A DNA stretch of 64,000 bases from DASXRA01 sp036506155 (lineage in GTDB: Bacteria; Actinomycetota; Actinomycetes; Mycobacteriales; Jatrophihabitantaceae), in NCBI GenBank assembly GCA_036506155.1, contig DASXSF010000105.1:62001-126000 (forward strand), given 5' to 3'. This document shows, piece by piece, positions 52,116 to 60,493 of this stretch. Below the pieces are notes generated by a model. The model was not told the DNA's origin and ran no database searches. It saw only the letters and a program-made list of their open reading frames with translations. The position numbers and the translations under genes were made by a program. Positions within the stretch are counted from its first letter, which is position 1. Every line of letters begins with the position of its first letter.

Positions 52116-53144
52116 TCACGTGAGCCGTGTCGCGCCGGCCCAATCCTGCATGTCCTGCGACGGATGCACGTACCGCACGCCGAGGGCCTCGTCTGCCGCG
52201 GACACCGCGAGGTCGTTGCCGACGTAGATCTCGACGTGGCTGATGGGGCTGTAGAGGAAGATCAGGTCGCCGGGTAGCAGCTGGTTGTAGGAGACATGCT
52301 TGCCGTAGTTGTACTGCGCATCCGCCTCGTGCGGCAGGCTGACGCCGCCTTGCTGCCAGGCCATCATCGTCAATCCGGAGCAGTCGAAGGCGTCCGGGCC
52401 CGCTGCGGCGAAAACGTACGCCTTGCCGACCTGCGCGACCGCGTAGTTGACGGCAGCCTGGGCGCGAGCATTCGGTGCCTTGCCGACGCCGATGTTGCCC
52501 ACGGCGCGGGGCACCGTGCCACTACTCGTGTAAGTCGCCTGTTGCTGCGCCGTCAACGTGGCGAGGAGGTCTTTGAACTTCTGCGTATCGGCTTGGAGGT
52601 GCTTCTTTTGCTTGTCGAGCTCGGCCGCCGTGGCCTGCGCGGCCGCGAGCAGCTTGGAAGCTTGCGCCTGCGCAGCCTTGGCCTTCGCCCGGATCGCCTT
52701 GATCTGCGCCACGATCTCCGCGCGGTGCGACGAGATGAGCGTCAGCGTGTCCAGCGTGTCGAGGTAGCTTTGCCCGTTGCGACTGGTGAGCAGCGCGCCG
52801 GCGTGGCTGAAGGACGACGACTCGTATTCAGCGGTGATGGTCCGGCTGAGGCGAGCGCGCGCCTTGTCGAAGTCGGCGGCAGCGGCGAGTGCGGTGCGCT
52901 GGGCGGTGTCCGCGGCCTTCTGCTCGGCCTTCACCTCGCCTGCGGCTTTGTTGTATTGCTCGGCCAGGACCTCATTCTGATGGGCGAGCTTGTCGAGTCT
53001 TGCTTTGACTTCCTCGATCGTGGGCTGTCCTGGGGTCGCTCCTGCCATATGGGGCAGGACAACGGCACCCGTTCCGACGAGGGCGGCCAGTGCGGCACCG
53101 GCTAGAAGCGATCGAACACGGCTGGGGACCCGAGTCAACGCCAC
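52116..53144 (-). CDS. Secreted NlpC/P60 peptidoglycan hydrolase with coiled coil (RipC-like)
   Basis: 342 residues. Signal peptide (LLAGAALAALVGTGAVVLP...AGA), then a long coiled coil about 40-200 rich in Ala, Lys, Glu, then an NlpC/P60 domain about 225-342. The catalytic Cys lies in DAFDCSGLTMMAWQQGG, His in ISHVEIYVGND, and the third polar residue follows. It cleaves D-glutamyl-meso-diaminopimelate cross-links; the coiled coil is regulatory in relatives, often through FtsEX. It matches Rv2190c. A ydaO-type riboswitch precedes it (53168-53312). GTG at 53144; AGGAG is rather far upstream. Confidence 0.88.
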   Translation of the reverse strand: MALTRVPSRVRSLLAGAALAALVGTGAVVLPHMAGATPGQPTIEEVKARLDKLAHQNEVLAEQYNKAAGEVKAEQKAADTAQRTALAAAADFDKARARLSRTITAEYESSSFSHAGALLTSRNGQSYLDTLDTLTLISSHRAEIVAQIKAIRAKAKAAQAQASKLLAAAQATAAELDKQKKHLQADTQKFKDLLATLTAQQQATYTSSGTVPRAVGNIGVGKAPNARAQAAVNYAVAQVGKAYVFAAAGPDAFDCSGLTMMAWQQGGVSLPHEADAQYNYGKHVSYNQLLPGDLIFLYSPISHVEIYVGNDLAVSAADEALGVRYVHPSQDMQDWAGATRLT

Positions 53145-53167
53145 GGTCGGCGGAACTCCTTCTTCCT

Positions 53168-53312
53168 CGACCGCCTACCGGGTTAGCTGACGGGTTCGGG
53201 CCGGAAGAAGCCCTACGGCGCGGGGGTCCATCGCGACACCGTCGCGACAAACCGCCGTCCCGATTCACCCCGGTGCTACTCGTGGGTCCCCGGTTCGCTG
53301 GCCCCGACACCC
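53168..53312 (-). promoter_or_regulatory. ydaO-type cyclic di-AMP riboswitch
   Basis: On the minus strand the leader of the NlpC/P60 gene has conserved ydaO blocks in order: GCGAACCGGGGACC, GGGGTGAATCGGG (53271-53259), TAGGGC (53215-53210), and GTCAGCTAACCCGGTAGGCG near 53190-53171. This is the actinobacterial form that precedes cell-wall hydrolase genes. c-di-AMP binding normally turns expression off, linking the hydrolase to osmotic and wall status. The remainder of the 324-bp gap 53145-53468 holds only its promoter region. Confidence 0.88.
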
Positions 53313-53468
53313 TGCCCCGCATACAGAGCATCGACACCGCTGCGATTCAGCGGTAACTCTCCGTGACCCCCCCGGTTTGGGGAGCCAGTGGGCCGGAAAG
53401 TCGCGCAAAGGTTACGACACCACAGGCGCCGCAGCAATGACCGGGGGGTGCCCTCTTTTTGGCGCCGC

Positions 53469-53672
53469 TTACGCTGTATCACGGTGCGTAACGGTGACGA
53501 GCGGGACGAGCCGCAGTGGTGGGACCAGCCCCTCGTCCGCAAGGGCGCCGACGGCCCGATGCTCCGGCTCGTCGAAGTCAACGGCCCTGCCCGCAGTGCC
53601 AAGTAATGCTGTGACGACGCAGTCACGACAGGCTATGTCACGCACGTGGCAGGTCTCACAGTCGATGATCAT
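53469..53672 (-). CDS. Small Cys-rich actinobacterial protein of unknown function
   Basis: 67 residues beginning MIIDCETCHVRDIACRDCVV, with two CxxC pairs (Cys5, Cys8, Cys15, Cys18) that could bind zinc or an iron-sulfur cluster, then VDFDEPEHRAVGALADEGLV and PPLRLVPLV. This short protein is widespread in actinobacteria as I recall it. ATG at 53672 follows GGAGG with a 7-nt gap. The opposite-strand reading frame (53388-53606) lacks such support. Confidence 0.72.
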   Translation of the reverse strand: MIIDCETCHVRDIACRDCVVTALLGTAGRAVDFDEPEHRAVGALADEGLVPPLRLVPLVTVTHRDTA

Positions 53673-53746
53673 TCGATCGCCTCCGTCGTTTGCTCGGCGT
53701 TCTCGACGAGGCTAGGAAGCGGTGCCGACAATTTCGGGATGCCGTA

Positions 53747-55051
53747 TCAAGCCAGCCCGAAACGCGCGAGCAGTACCGCCGCGTCGGCCGTCCACGCGCC
53801 GGCGCGCCCGACGTCGAGCGCCACCTGCCGGTCCGACGACACGACGAGTAACGGTCGCCCGGGCGGCTCGGCCGCGACGAGCCGCCGGATCAGGTCGTCG
53901 GCGATTTCGTCAGGCGCGCTGAACAACACCCGGACGCTGCGCGGCGTCGGCGGCATCGCAGGCGGGCGCTGCCCTCCGTCGAATGCGACCGTGATCTCGG
54001 CGCCGGAGCGGGCCGCCACGGCCGCCAGCGCGCTGATCAGGCGAGTGCGCTGGTCCGCGAGCGGCAAGTCGCCGTACCCGGCCTTGGTCACGTTGTAGCC
54101 GTCCACAATCAGGTGCGCGTGGGGAAGCGCGAGCAGGCCATCGAGCGCCGCAGGATCGCTGACGACCCGTCGCTGCATACGGGCCTCCGCCGAGCCGACT
54201 GTGTCAGCCGGACGCATAGCAGGCGCGGGCAACGACAGCTCCCGTCGAATGCCGGCCGCCGCATCGGTGAGCGTGTCGACGAGCAGCCACAGCCGGGCGT
54301 CGTCCATGTCGCGCTCGGCACGCGCACCCCGGCGCGCCGACTCCACGGCCCGTTCCAGCTCGTTGATGCGGGATCGCAGCCGGCGGGTCTCGGTCTCCCG
54401 GGCGTTCTCGGCAGCCTCCGCGCGACGGGTCGCATCGTCCGCGGCCGCCTCGGCCTCGTCACGCGCCCGCTCGACGGCGCGCAGCTCACCGGTGCGGGCG
54501 CGCAGCTGCTTGCGCAGCTCGGTGAGCTCTGCCTCGGCCGCACCCGCCGCGCTCGCCACCGCGGCCTTCCCCTGCGCCACTTCGGCGCGCAGCCGCCCTT
54601 TGAGCTCGTCGATACGGGCGCGCAGCTGCGCGACCTCGGCGGCGCTGGCCTTGCTGTCCACGCGCTCGGCCGCATGGCGCTCATTCGCCTCCGCGACGAC
54701 ACGCTGCCAGTCGGCCGGCCGCAGCAGGTATGCGACGACGGCTGTGTCGACCGGGTCGGACGCCGCCGTGGACTCCCCGCCGCGCACAGCCGCGGCGAGC
54801 TCGGGCAGCGCGTCGGCGATCGCCTCAGCAACCCGGGCTCGGAAGGCGTCGTCAGCGTCCAAGACGGCGGCGAGCTGCGTGGCCCCCAGGCGTGCCCGCT
54901 TCGTCGGGGTGAAGCGAGCGAGCGGCCGCAGGGAGGCCGGCAGCTCCTCCGGCGGCAACCGGCCGACCAGGTCAGCCGTGATCGTGACCAGCTGCTGGCG
55001 GGCAGGCTCACTCAGCACAACATGGTCGTGCCCGCCCTGCTCACCGGTCAT
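53747..55051 (-). CDS. NYN-domain putative ribonuclease with coiled coil
   Basis: 434 residues. N-terminal helical domain (about 10-110), a long charged coiled coil about 125-260 (ELTELRKQLRARTGELRAVE and similar), and a C-terminal NYN domain about 290-434: AHLIVDGYNVTKAGYG, ITVAFDGGQRPPA, SAPDEIADDLIRRLV and LLVVSSDRQVALDV. The acidic residues of the PIN-like site are all present, so metal-dependent RNA cleavage is likely. TAATCT 6 nt before the ATG suggests a leaderless mRNA. Divergent from the exonuclease gene, 75 bp away. Confidence 0.85.
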   Translation of the reverse strand: MTGEQGGHDHVVLSEPARQQLVTITADLVGRLPPEELPASLRPLARFTPTKRARLGATQLAAVLDADDAFRARVAEAIADALPELAAAVRGGESTAASDPVDTAVVAYLLRPADWQRVVAEANERHAAERVDSKASAAEVAQLRARIDELKGRLRAEVAQGKAAVASAAGAAEAELTELRKQLRARTGELRAVERARDEAEAAADDATRRAEAAENARETETRRLRSRINELERAVESARRGARAERDMDDARLWLLVDTLTDAAAGIRRELSLPAPAMRPADTVGSAEARMQRRVVSDPAALDGLLALPHAHLIVDGYNVTKAGYGDLPLADQRTRLISALAAVAARSGAEITVAFDGGQRPPAMPPTPRSVRVLFSAPDEIADDLIRRLVAAEPPGRPLLVVSSDRQVALDVGRAGAWTADAAVLLARFGLA

Positions 55052-55057
55052 GCCGCG

Positions 55058-55063
55058 AGATTA
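55058..55063 (-). promoter_or_regulatory. -10 element of the NYN-domain gene
   Basis: TAATCT on the minus strand, 6 nt before the ATG at 55051. Predicted leaderless. Confidence 0.5.
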
Positions 55064-55104
55064 CGTCGCGGCGTGTCGCGTGCGCTGTCACGTTTTCCGT
55101 CAGA

Positions 55105-55125
55105 CCCTGGACCTACCGTCCAGGG
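55105..55125 (+). promoter_or_regulatory. Inverted repeat over the -10 element of the DEDD/GIY-YIG nuclease gene
   Basis: CCCTGGAC (55105-55112) and GTCCAGGG (55118-55125) pair perfectly. TACCGT at 55114-55119 lies between and within them, 7 nt before the GTG at 55127. Placed to block transcription when bound, and the mRNA is predicted leaderless. Confidence 0.55.
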
Positions 55126-55126
55126 C

Positions 55127-56899
55127 GTGACGGCAGCGCCCAGCGAGATCATGATTCAGCCGAGCTTCGACGAGCTGGACGAGCCGCTGCGCGAAACGAC
55201 GTTCACAGTGGTCGATCTCGAGACGACGGGCGGTGCCGCCGGGTCGGATTCGATCACCGAGATCGGCGCGGTGAAGGTTCGCACCGGGGCCGTTATAGGC
55301 GAATTCCAGACACTGGTTGACCCGGGCCGGTCAATTGACCCATACGTGAGCGTGCTCACCGGAATCACCGACGCCATGGTCGCCACGGCGCCATCCATCG
55401 GGGCCGTTGTGCCGGCGTTCCTCGAGTTCGCACAGGGCAGCGTGCTGGTCGCGCACAACGCGCCGTTCGACGTGGGATTCCTCCGCACCGCGTGCACCAC
55501 CCTGGACGTCGTGTGGCCGCGGTTCGAGGTGATCGACACCGCGGTGCTCGCGCGCCGCGTTCTCACCCGCGACGAGGTCCCGAACTGCCGGCTGCGCACC
55601 CTCGCGATCTACTTCCACGCCGGAACCGAGCCGGTGCACCGCGCGCTTGCCGACGCACGAGCCACGGTCGACGTGCTGCATGGGCTGCTCGACCGGGTGG
55701 GCAACCTCGGCGTGCAGTCGCTGCCGGAGCTTCGCGCCTTCACCGCGCAGGTGTCCGACGCGCAGCGCCGAAAGCGGCACCTGGCCGACCAGTTGCCGTC
55801 GCGCCCCGGCGTGTACGTGTTCCGGGACGCGCGGGGCGAGCCGCTCTACGTCGGCACCAGCCGCAACCTGCGCGCCCGGGTGCGGCAGTATTTCGTTGCC
55901 AGCGAGACGCGCAGCCGCATGGGCGAGATGGTCGGGTTGGCCGAGCGCGTCGATGCGATCGAGTGCGCCCACCCGCTCGAGGCACAGGTACGCGAGCTGC
56001 GGCTCATCGCCGCGTACAAGCCGCGCTATAACCGCCGGTCGAAGTTTCCGGAACGCTCCATGTGGCTCAAGCTCACCGATGAGGCGTTCCCGCGATTGTC
56101 CATCGTGCGTGAGCGCCGCGACGACAGCGCGTCGTACCTTGGCCCGCTGCGCTCGCGCCGCCAGGCCGAGACGGTGCGCGACGCGATTCACGATGCCGTG
56201 CCGCTGCGCCAGTGCAGCGATCGTCTGTCGCTGCGCCGCTTCGTACGCGCAGCGTGCTCGTCGGCGGGCATCGGCCGTTGCTCGGCGCCGTGCGAGCACA
56301 CCGATGCCCGCCCTTACGCCGAGCTGGTCACCATCGTGCGCGCGGCCTGGACGGGCGACGTGCGCCCGCTGGTCGAGCCGCTGCGCGAGCGGCTGGCTCG
56401 GCTGTCCGGCGAGCAGCGCTTCGAGCATGCCGCTGTGGTGCGCGACCGGGTCGCTGCTCTGGTGCGGGCCTGCGCCCGGATGCAGCGCCTCGACGCGCTG
56501 ACGGTCATCGGTGAAATGGTCGCGGCGCGCCCCGACGGTTCCGGGGGGTGGCAGCTGTCGGTCGTTCGGTACGGACGCCTCGCCGCCGCCGGCGTCGCTC
56601 CCCGCGGCACGCCGCCGTGGCCGGTCGTTGACGCGCTGATGGCCACCGCGGAGACGGTCACCGCCCGCGCCGGGCCGCTACGGGCGGCGCTGGCCGAGGA
56701 GACAGAGTGCATCCTGCGGTGGCTCGACGAGCCCGGCATCCGGCTGGTCCTGACCTCGCAACCCTGGGCATCGCCCGCCTTCGGCGCCGGCGGGATGCGC
56801 GCGTTTCTCGGCAGCGATGCAGGCCGCAACACCTTCGACCCATTCGCCGACCGGCGCCACCTGCCCATGTCGCACCGCCCGGCGCGCGCGTCTGCGTAG
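55127..56899 (+). CDS. DEDDh exonuclease fused to a UvrC-like GIY-YIG domain (Rv2191-like)
   Basis: 590 residues. DEDDh 3'-5' exonuclease domain about 22-190, like DnaQ: FTVVDLETTG (Asp30, Glu32), HNAPFDVGFL, and HRALADARATVDVLH. Then a GIY-YIG domain about 220-300 as in UvrC/Cho (LPSRPGVYVFRDARGEPLYVG), and a UvrC-middle-like region with CSSAGIGRCSAPCE and a UVR-like segment LSGEQRFEHAAVVRDRV. It lacks UvrC's C-terminal incision domain. Mycobacterial relatives act in DNA repair. GTG at 55127 is supported by the -10; ATG at 55151 is an alternative. Confidence 0.85.
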   Translation: MTAAPSEIMIQPSFDELDEPLRETTFTVVDLETTGGAAGSDSITEIGAVKVRTGAVIGEFQTLVDPGRSIDPYVSVLTGITDAMVATAPSIGAVVPAFLEFAQGSVLVAHNAPFDVGFLRTACTTLDVVWPRFEVIDTAVLARRVLTRDEVPNCRLRTLAIYFHAGTEPVHRALADARATVDVLHGLLDRVGNLGVQSLPELRAFTAQVSDAQRRKRHLADQLPSRPGVYVFRDARGEPLYVGTSRNLRARVRQYFVASETRSRMGEMVGLAERVDAIECAHPLEAQVRELRLIAAYKPRYNRRSKFPERSMWLKLTDEAFPRLSIVRERRDDSASYLGPLRSRRQAETVRDAIHDAVPLRQCSDRLSLRRFVRAACSSAGIGRCSAPCEHTDARPYAELVTIVRAAWTGDVRPLVEPLRERLARLSGEQRFEHAAVVRDRVAALVRACARMQRLDALTVIGEMVAARPDGSGGWQLSVVRYGRLAAAGVAPRGTPPWPVVDALMATAETVTARAGPLRAALAEETECILRWLDEPGIRLVLTSQPWASPAFGAGGMRAFLGSDAGRNTFDPFADRRHLPMSHRPARASA

Positions 56900-56953
56900 C
56901 GACCGCTTCTACGATGAGCGGCGACGAGGCTCGGGCGAAGAGCAGGAGCAGCC

Positions 56954-57241
56954 GTGATCACCGCGATCGTGATGGTGTCGGTCGAGACCGACAAGATCCC
57001 CGAAGTGGCGCAGCAGATCGCCGACCTCGACGGGGTCAGCGAGGTCTACTCGGTGGCAGGCGATGCCGACCTCATCGCTGTGGTGCGCGTGCGCGAGTTC
57101 GACCAGATCGCCGAGGTCATCGCCGGGCGGCTGTCCAAGGTGCCCGGCGTCGTGCACACCGACACGCACATCGCGTTCCGCGCCTACTCCCGTCACGATC
57201 TCGACGCGGCGTTCTCGATCGGCGTCGAGTCAGCCGACTGA
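56954..57241 (+). CDS. Stand-alone Lrp/AsnC ligand-binding (RAM) domain protein
   Basis: 95 residues with the whole RAM-type alpha-beta sandwich: TAIVMVSVETDKIPEVAQQI, GVSEVYSVAGDADLIAVVRV, and GVVHTDTHIAFRAYS. There is no DNA-binding domain. Such stand-alone modules bind amino acids or modify partner Lrp regulators. GTG at 56954, preceded by GCAGGAGCA. It is adjacent to trpD, separated by a terminator hairpin. Confidence 0.85.
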   Translation: MITAIVMVSVETDKIPEVAQQIADLDGVSEVYSVAGDADLIAVVRVREFDQIAEVIAGRLSKVPGVVHTDTHIAFRAYSRHDLDAAFSIGVESAD

Positions 57242-57298
57242 TTCATCCGCCTGGCGCGAGCGCGCCGTGTGGTTTGCGTCTCCACTCGCCGCGTGATC

Positions 57299-57333
57299 TT
57301 GGACTTGTGGTCGCTATTCGACCAGAAGTCCAA
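57299..57333. terminator. Bidirectional terminator between the RAM-domain gene and trpD
   Basis: TTGGACTTGTGGTCG (57299-57313) and CGACCAGAAGTCCAA (57319-57333) form a 15-bp stem with one mismatch and a 5-nt loop, ending 2 bp before the trpD stop codon. Both convergent transcripts would be ended here. Confidence 0.8.
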
Positions 57334-57335
57334 CG

Positions 57336-58394
57336 TCACGAGCCATGGGCCAGGTTCCGTGCCCCCTGGCTGGCTGCGACCCACCGCTCGAGCAGGTGCG
57401 CGGCCGCGCCGGAGTCGATAGCGCGGCGTGCCTCGTCGATGCCCGCAGCGATCGCGGTGTCCACTGTGGACGGTGCGCCGACACCGTCGTAGGTCGCAAT
57501 GGCCGCCCCGGCGTTGAGCAGAACGGCATCCCGGGCGCCGCCGCCGCGCCCGGCGAGTACCTCGCGCACCACGCTCGCGTTGTAGGGCCGGTCACCGCCA
57601 CGCAGCTCGTCGGGTGCGGCTATCGCAAGCCCGAATGCGCGCGGGTCGACGGTCGTCTCGTGGACGCGGCCGTCGGTGGCGACCCACATGCTCGAGGTCG
57701 TGGTGGTGGTCAGCTCGTCCAAGCCGTCGTCGCCCCGGAACACGAGCGCGGTGTGGCCCCGCCGGGCGAACACCTCGGCCATCAACGGGGCCATGCGCCG
57801 GTCCGCGCAGCCCACCGCCGACGCGGCCGGCTGCGCCGGGTTGGTCAGCGGACCGAGCACATTGAACGCCGTCGGGACACCGATCTCGCGCCGCGGCGGT
57901 CCGGCGTGGCGCATGCCAGGGTGGAATACCGGTGCGAAGCAGAAACCGATACCTACCTCGGCGACGGTGGACGCCACCCCGTTCGCGCCCAGGTCGATCG
58001 CCACGCCCAGCTCTTCGAGGACATCGGCCGAGCCGCACTGCGACGACGCGCTGCGGTTGCCATGCTTGACGACCGGCCGGCCCGATCCGGCGACCGCCAG
58101 GGCGGCCATCGTGGTGATGTTCACCGTGTGGGCGAGGTCGCCGCCCGTGCCGACGATGTCGACGGCCCGCTTGTCAAGCCGTACCCGCGTCGCATGCGCC
58201 AGCATCGTGTCGACCAGTCCGGCCAGCTCCTCGGTGGTCTCACCCTTTGCACGCAACAGAACGACGAACGCGGCGAGCTGGGCGGGCGTCGCCGCGCCAC
58301 TCATGATCTCGTCCATCGCCCAGGAGGTATCGGCCGCCGCCAGCGACTCGCCGCGCATGAGCGCGCCAAGCACCGCAGGCCAGGTGTGCTTCAT
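57336..58394 (-). CDS. trpD: Anthranilate phosphoribosyltransferase
   Basis: 352 residues. It transfers the phosphoribosyl group of PRPP to anthranilate in tryptophan synthesis. PRPP loop DIVGTGGDLAHTVNITT, KHGNRSASSQCGSADVLEEL, FAPVFHPGMRHAGPPRREIG-type region (in two parts), NVLGPLTNPA, and the metal site GDDGLDELTT. Stand-alone, no other trp gene in the window; Rv2192c in the matching location. ATG preceded by AAGG. Confidence 0.93.
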   Translation of the reverse strand: MKHTWPAVLGALMRGESLAAADTSWAMDEIMSGAATPAQLAAFVVLLRAKGETTEELAGLVDTMLAHATRVRLDKRAVDIVGTGGDLAHTVNITTMAALAVAGSGRPVVKHGNRSASSQCGSADVLEELGVAIDLGANGVASTVAEVGIGFCFAPVFHPGMRHAGPPRREIGVPTAFNVLGPLTNPAQPAASAVGCADRRMAPLMAEVFARRGHTALVFRGDDGLDELTTTTTSSMWVATDGRVHETTVDPRAFGLAIAAPDELRGGDRPYNASVVREVLAGRGGGARDAVLLNAGAAIATYDGVGAPSTVDTAIAAGIDEARRAIDSGAAAHLLERWVAASQGARNLAHGS

Positions 58395-58430
58395 CGCCTT
58401 ATTCCGCCTTGGGCCGAGCCGCGTCAGCGC

Positions 58431-58853
58431 TCATCGGACGACGGGGATGCCCGACAGCCGTTTGCGTAGCTGCTCGGCCACCACCTCGGCCGCTGCGATG
58501 GGATCCAGTGGCTGGATGATCACGCCGTCGGCAAGCGACCAGTGCGCAAGCCACTCGTCGTCCCGGCGTGCGACCAGGACGATGATCGGAGGGCAGTCGT
58601 CGATCTCGTATTTGAACTGCCGCGCCAGCCCCATACCGCCGGTGGGCTGCGCTTCGCCGTCGAGGATCACCAGGTCGATCTCACCCAGATCGATCTGCTC
58701 GACGACCTCGGCGCTGGTGGCGCACTCGATCCAGTCGATGCGCGGCACGTCCGGGGCCGGGCGCCGTCCCACCGCGGTGCGCACCGCGGCCCGTATCTCG
58801 GCCCGGTTGCTGTAGACGACGACGGTCGCCGGAACGCTTGTCTGCGCGGCCAT
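58431..58853 (-). CDS. Receiver-like (CheY-fold) stand-alone protein
   Basis: 140 residues: VVVYSNRAEIRAAVRTAVG, a CheY-like fold with Asp in DLVILDGEAQPTGGMGLARQ, and PPIIVLVARRDDEWLAH. The conserved Lys of true receivers is not clear in IIQPLDPIAAAEVV, so it may be an atypical or pseudo-receiver. No output domain. ATG at 58853 is 6 nt after TACGAT. It sits divergently from ctaE, a placement I recall in other actinobacteria. Confidence 0.75.
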   Translation of the reverse strand: MAAQTSVPATVVVYSNRAEIRAAVRTAVGRRPAPDVPRIDWIECATSAEVVEQIDLGEIDLVILDGEAQPTGGMGLARQFKYEIDDCPPIIVLVARRDDEWLAHWSLADGVIIQPLDPIAAAEVVAEQLRKRLSGIPVVR

Positions 58854-58859
58854 GCCGGC

Positions 58860-58865
58860 ATCGTA
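58860..58865 (-). promoter_or_regulatory. -10 element of the receiver-like gene
   Basis: TACGAT on the minus strand, 6 nt before the ATG at 58853. Predicted leaderless. Confidence 0.5.
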
Positions 58866-58943
58866 TCCGCGGCCGGGCGGCCGGGCGGGACACGCCCTAC
58901 CCCCCTGTCTCCGCCCGCTACGCGCACCGCAATAATGCGATCT

Positions 58944-59606
58944 GTGACCTCGACTGCCAGTGCGCCGCGCTTCGAGTCCGGGCAGGTGCACTCGCTGACG
59001 CGGCCGAACCTGGTCAGCGTCGGCACGATCGTGTGGCTCTCGAGCGAACTCATGTTCTTCGCCGGCCTGTTCGCGATGTACTTCACGATCCGTTCGGTGC
59101 ACTCCGACCAGTGGCCGATGTGCCTCAAGCCAGTAGGTGCGGTCGGGGCTGCCTGCGACGAGAACGTGAATCTCGCGCTCTGGCACGGCATCCCGGCCTA
59201 CGCGCTGCCGTTCACGATCATCCTCGTCGCGTCGAGCTTCACGTGTCAGTGGGGTGTGTTCGCTGCTGAGAAGGGCGACGTCTTCAAGCTGCGCCGCTGG
59301 TTCACGATCACGTTCGTGATGGGCCTGATCTTCGTGCTCGGGCAGGCGAACGAATACCGCATGCAGGTGAACGACGGCAACACCATCTCGCACACCGGCT
59401 ACGGCTCCGTGTTCTTCCTGACCACCGGTTTCCACGGCTTGCACGTCATCGGCGGGCTGGTCGCGTTCGTCTTCTACCTGATCCGTACAACGCTGGGACG
59501 ATTCACGCCGGCCCAGGCAACGGCGGCGATCGTCGTCTCGTACTACTGGCACTTCGTCGACGTGGTGTGGATCGGTCTGTTCGCGACGATCTACTTGATC
59601 CGATGA
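58944..59606 (+). CDS. ctaE: Cytochrome c oxidase subunit III
   Basis: 220 residues, five helices as in actinobacterial CtaE. VGTIVWLSSELMFFAGLFAM, LPFTIILVASSFTCQWGVFA, HTGYGSVFFLTTGFHGLHVI and VSYYWHFVDVVWIGLF are typical. It is part of the aa3 oxidase in the bcc-aa3 supercomplex that reduces oxygen with electrons from menaquinol. GTG at 58944 matches the mycobacterial start; ATG at 58935 is an alternative. Its stop overlaps the first possible qcrC start (ATGA). Confidence 0.93.
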   Translation: MTSTASAPRFESGQVHSLTRPNLVSVGTIVWLSSELMFFAGLFAMYFTIRSVHSDQWPMCLKPVGAVGAACDENVNLALWHGIPAYALPFTIILVASSFTCQWGVFAAEKGDVFKLRRWFTITFVMGLIFVLGQANEYRMQVNDGNTISHTGYGSVFFLTTGFHGLHVIGGLVAFVFYLIRTTLGRFTPAQATAAIVVSYYWHFVDVVWIGLFATIYLIR

Positions 59607-59629
59607 CTAGCCCGGGAGAGGAGGGCCGC

Positions 59630-60493
59630 GTGAGTCACGACGTGGACGAGCTGGGCTTCGAGCCCGCCGTCTCGGCCACCGGCGCCGATCCCGAGCGTCC
59701 TGCGCTGAGCCGGAAGCGGACGCGCAAGCCGTGGCGCCGCCGCGTCGCTAGCGGCATGGCACTGCTGGTCGCGTTGGGCGCTGTCGGGGGTATCTACACC
59801 ATATTCGCCGGCTCGTCCGGAGCGAACGACTCACACACCAGCCAGCACGACGTCGACGCCGGGCGCCTGCTGTACAACACGGCGTGCATCACCTGCCACG
59901 GCGCCAACCTCCAGGGCGTGCCGGGCCGTGGCCCGTCGCTGATCGGCGTCGGGTCCGCCGCGGTGTACTTCCAGGTCAGCACCGGGCGGATGCCCGCATC
60001 CGCGCAGGGTGGCAGCATGCCGCGAAAGACCTCGAAGTTCGACGCGGAGCAGATCGACCAGCTCGGCGCATTCGTCGAGTCGCTCGGAGGTGGCCCGCAG
60101 GTGCCCACGGGCGATCTGCGGGTGCCCGACGCGCAGCTGGGCGAAGGTGGCGAGCTGTTCCGGCTCAACTGCGCGTCCTGCCACGGGTCGACCGGCAAGG
60201 GCGCGCCGCTCTCCGCCGGCAAGAACGCGCCGGGATTGCGCAGCGCCAGCGACCAGCAGATTTACACCGCCATGCTGACCGGCCCGGCGAACATGCCGGT
60301 GTTCAGCGACAACCAGCTGACCCCCCAGCAGAAGAAGGAGATCGTCAGCTACATACAGACCCTCGAGGCGTCCAAGGACCCGGGCGGGAACGGCTTGGAC
60401 AGGATCGGCCCGGTGTCCGAGGGTCTGGTTATCTGGATTCTCGGCATCGGCGCGCTGATGATCGTGATCTTGTGGATCGGAGCGAAGACGTGA
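59630..60493 (+). CDS. qcrC: Diheme cytochrome c subunit of cytochrome bcc complex
   Basis: About 287 residues. One N-terminal helix (SGMALLVALGAVGGIYTIF), two cytochrome c domains with CITCH and CASCH heme-attachment motifs, and a C-terminal helix (LVIWILGIGALMIVILWIG). It carries electrons from the Rieske protein directly to the oxidase, replacing soluble cytochrome c. GTG at 59630 follows a strong GAGGAGGGC site; ATG at 59603, overlapping ctaE, is an alternative. Stop overlaps qcrA by 4 bp. Confidence 0.92.
   Translation: MSHDVDELGFEPAVSATGADPERPALSRKRTRKPWRRRVASGMALLVALGAVGGIYTIFAGSSGANDSHTSQHDVDAGRLLYNTACITCHGANLQGVPGRGPSLIGVGSAAVYFQVSTGRMPASAQGGSMPRKTSKFDAEQIDQLGAFVESLGGGPQVPTGDLRVPDAQLGEGGELFRLNCASCHGSTGKGAPLSAGKNAPGLRSASDQQIYTAMLTGPANMPVFSDNQLTPQQKKEIVSYIQTLEASKDPGGNGLDRIGPVSEGLVIWILGIGALMIVILWIGAKT

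Noticed and set aside
53388..53606. Small plus-strand gene ending in a WWDQPL-containing segment
   Set aside because: Overlaps the better supported minus-strand Cys-rich gene; its first part falls in the promoter region of the riboswitch transcript.
54113..55126. Upstream extension of the DEDD/GIY-YIG gene to 928 residues
   Set aside because: Antisense to the NYN-domain gene and without domain similarity.
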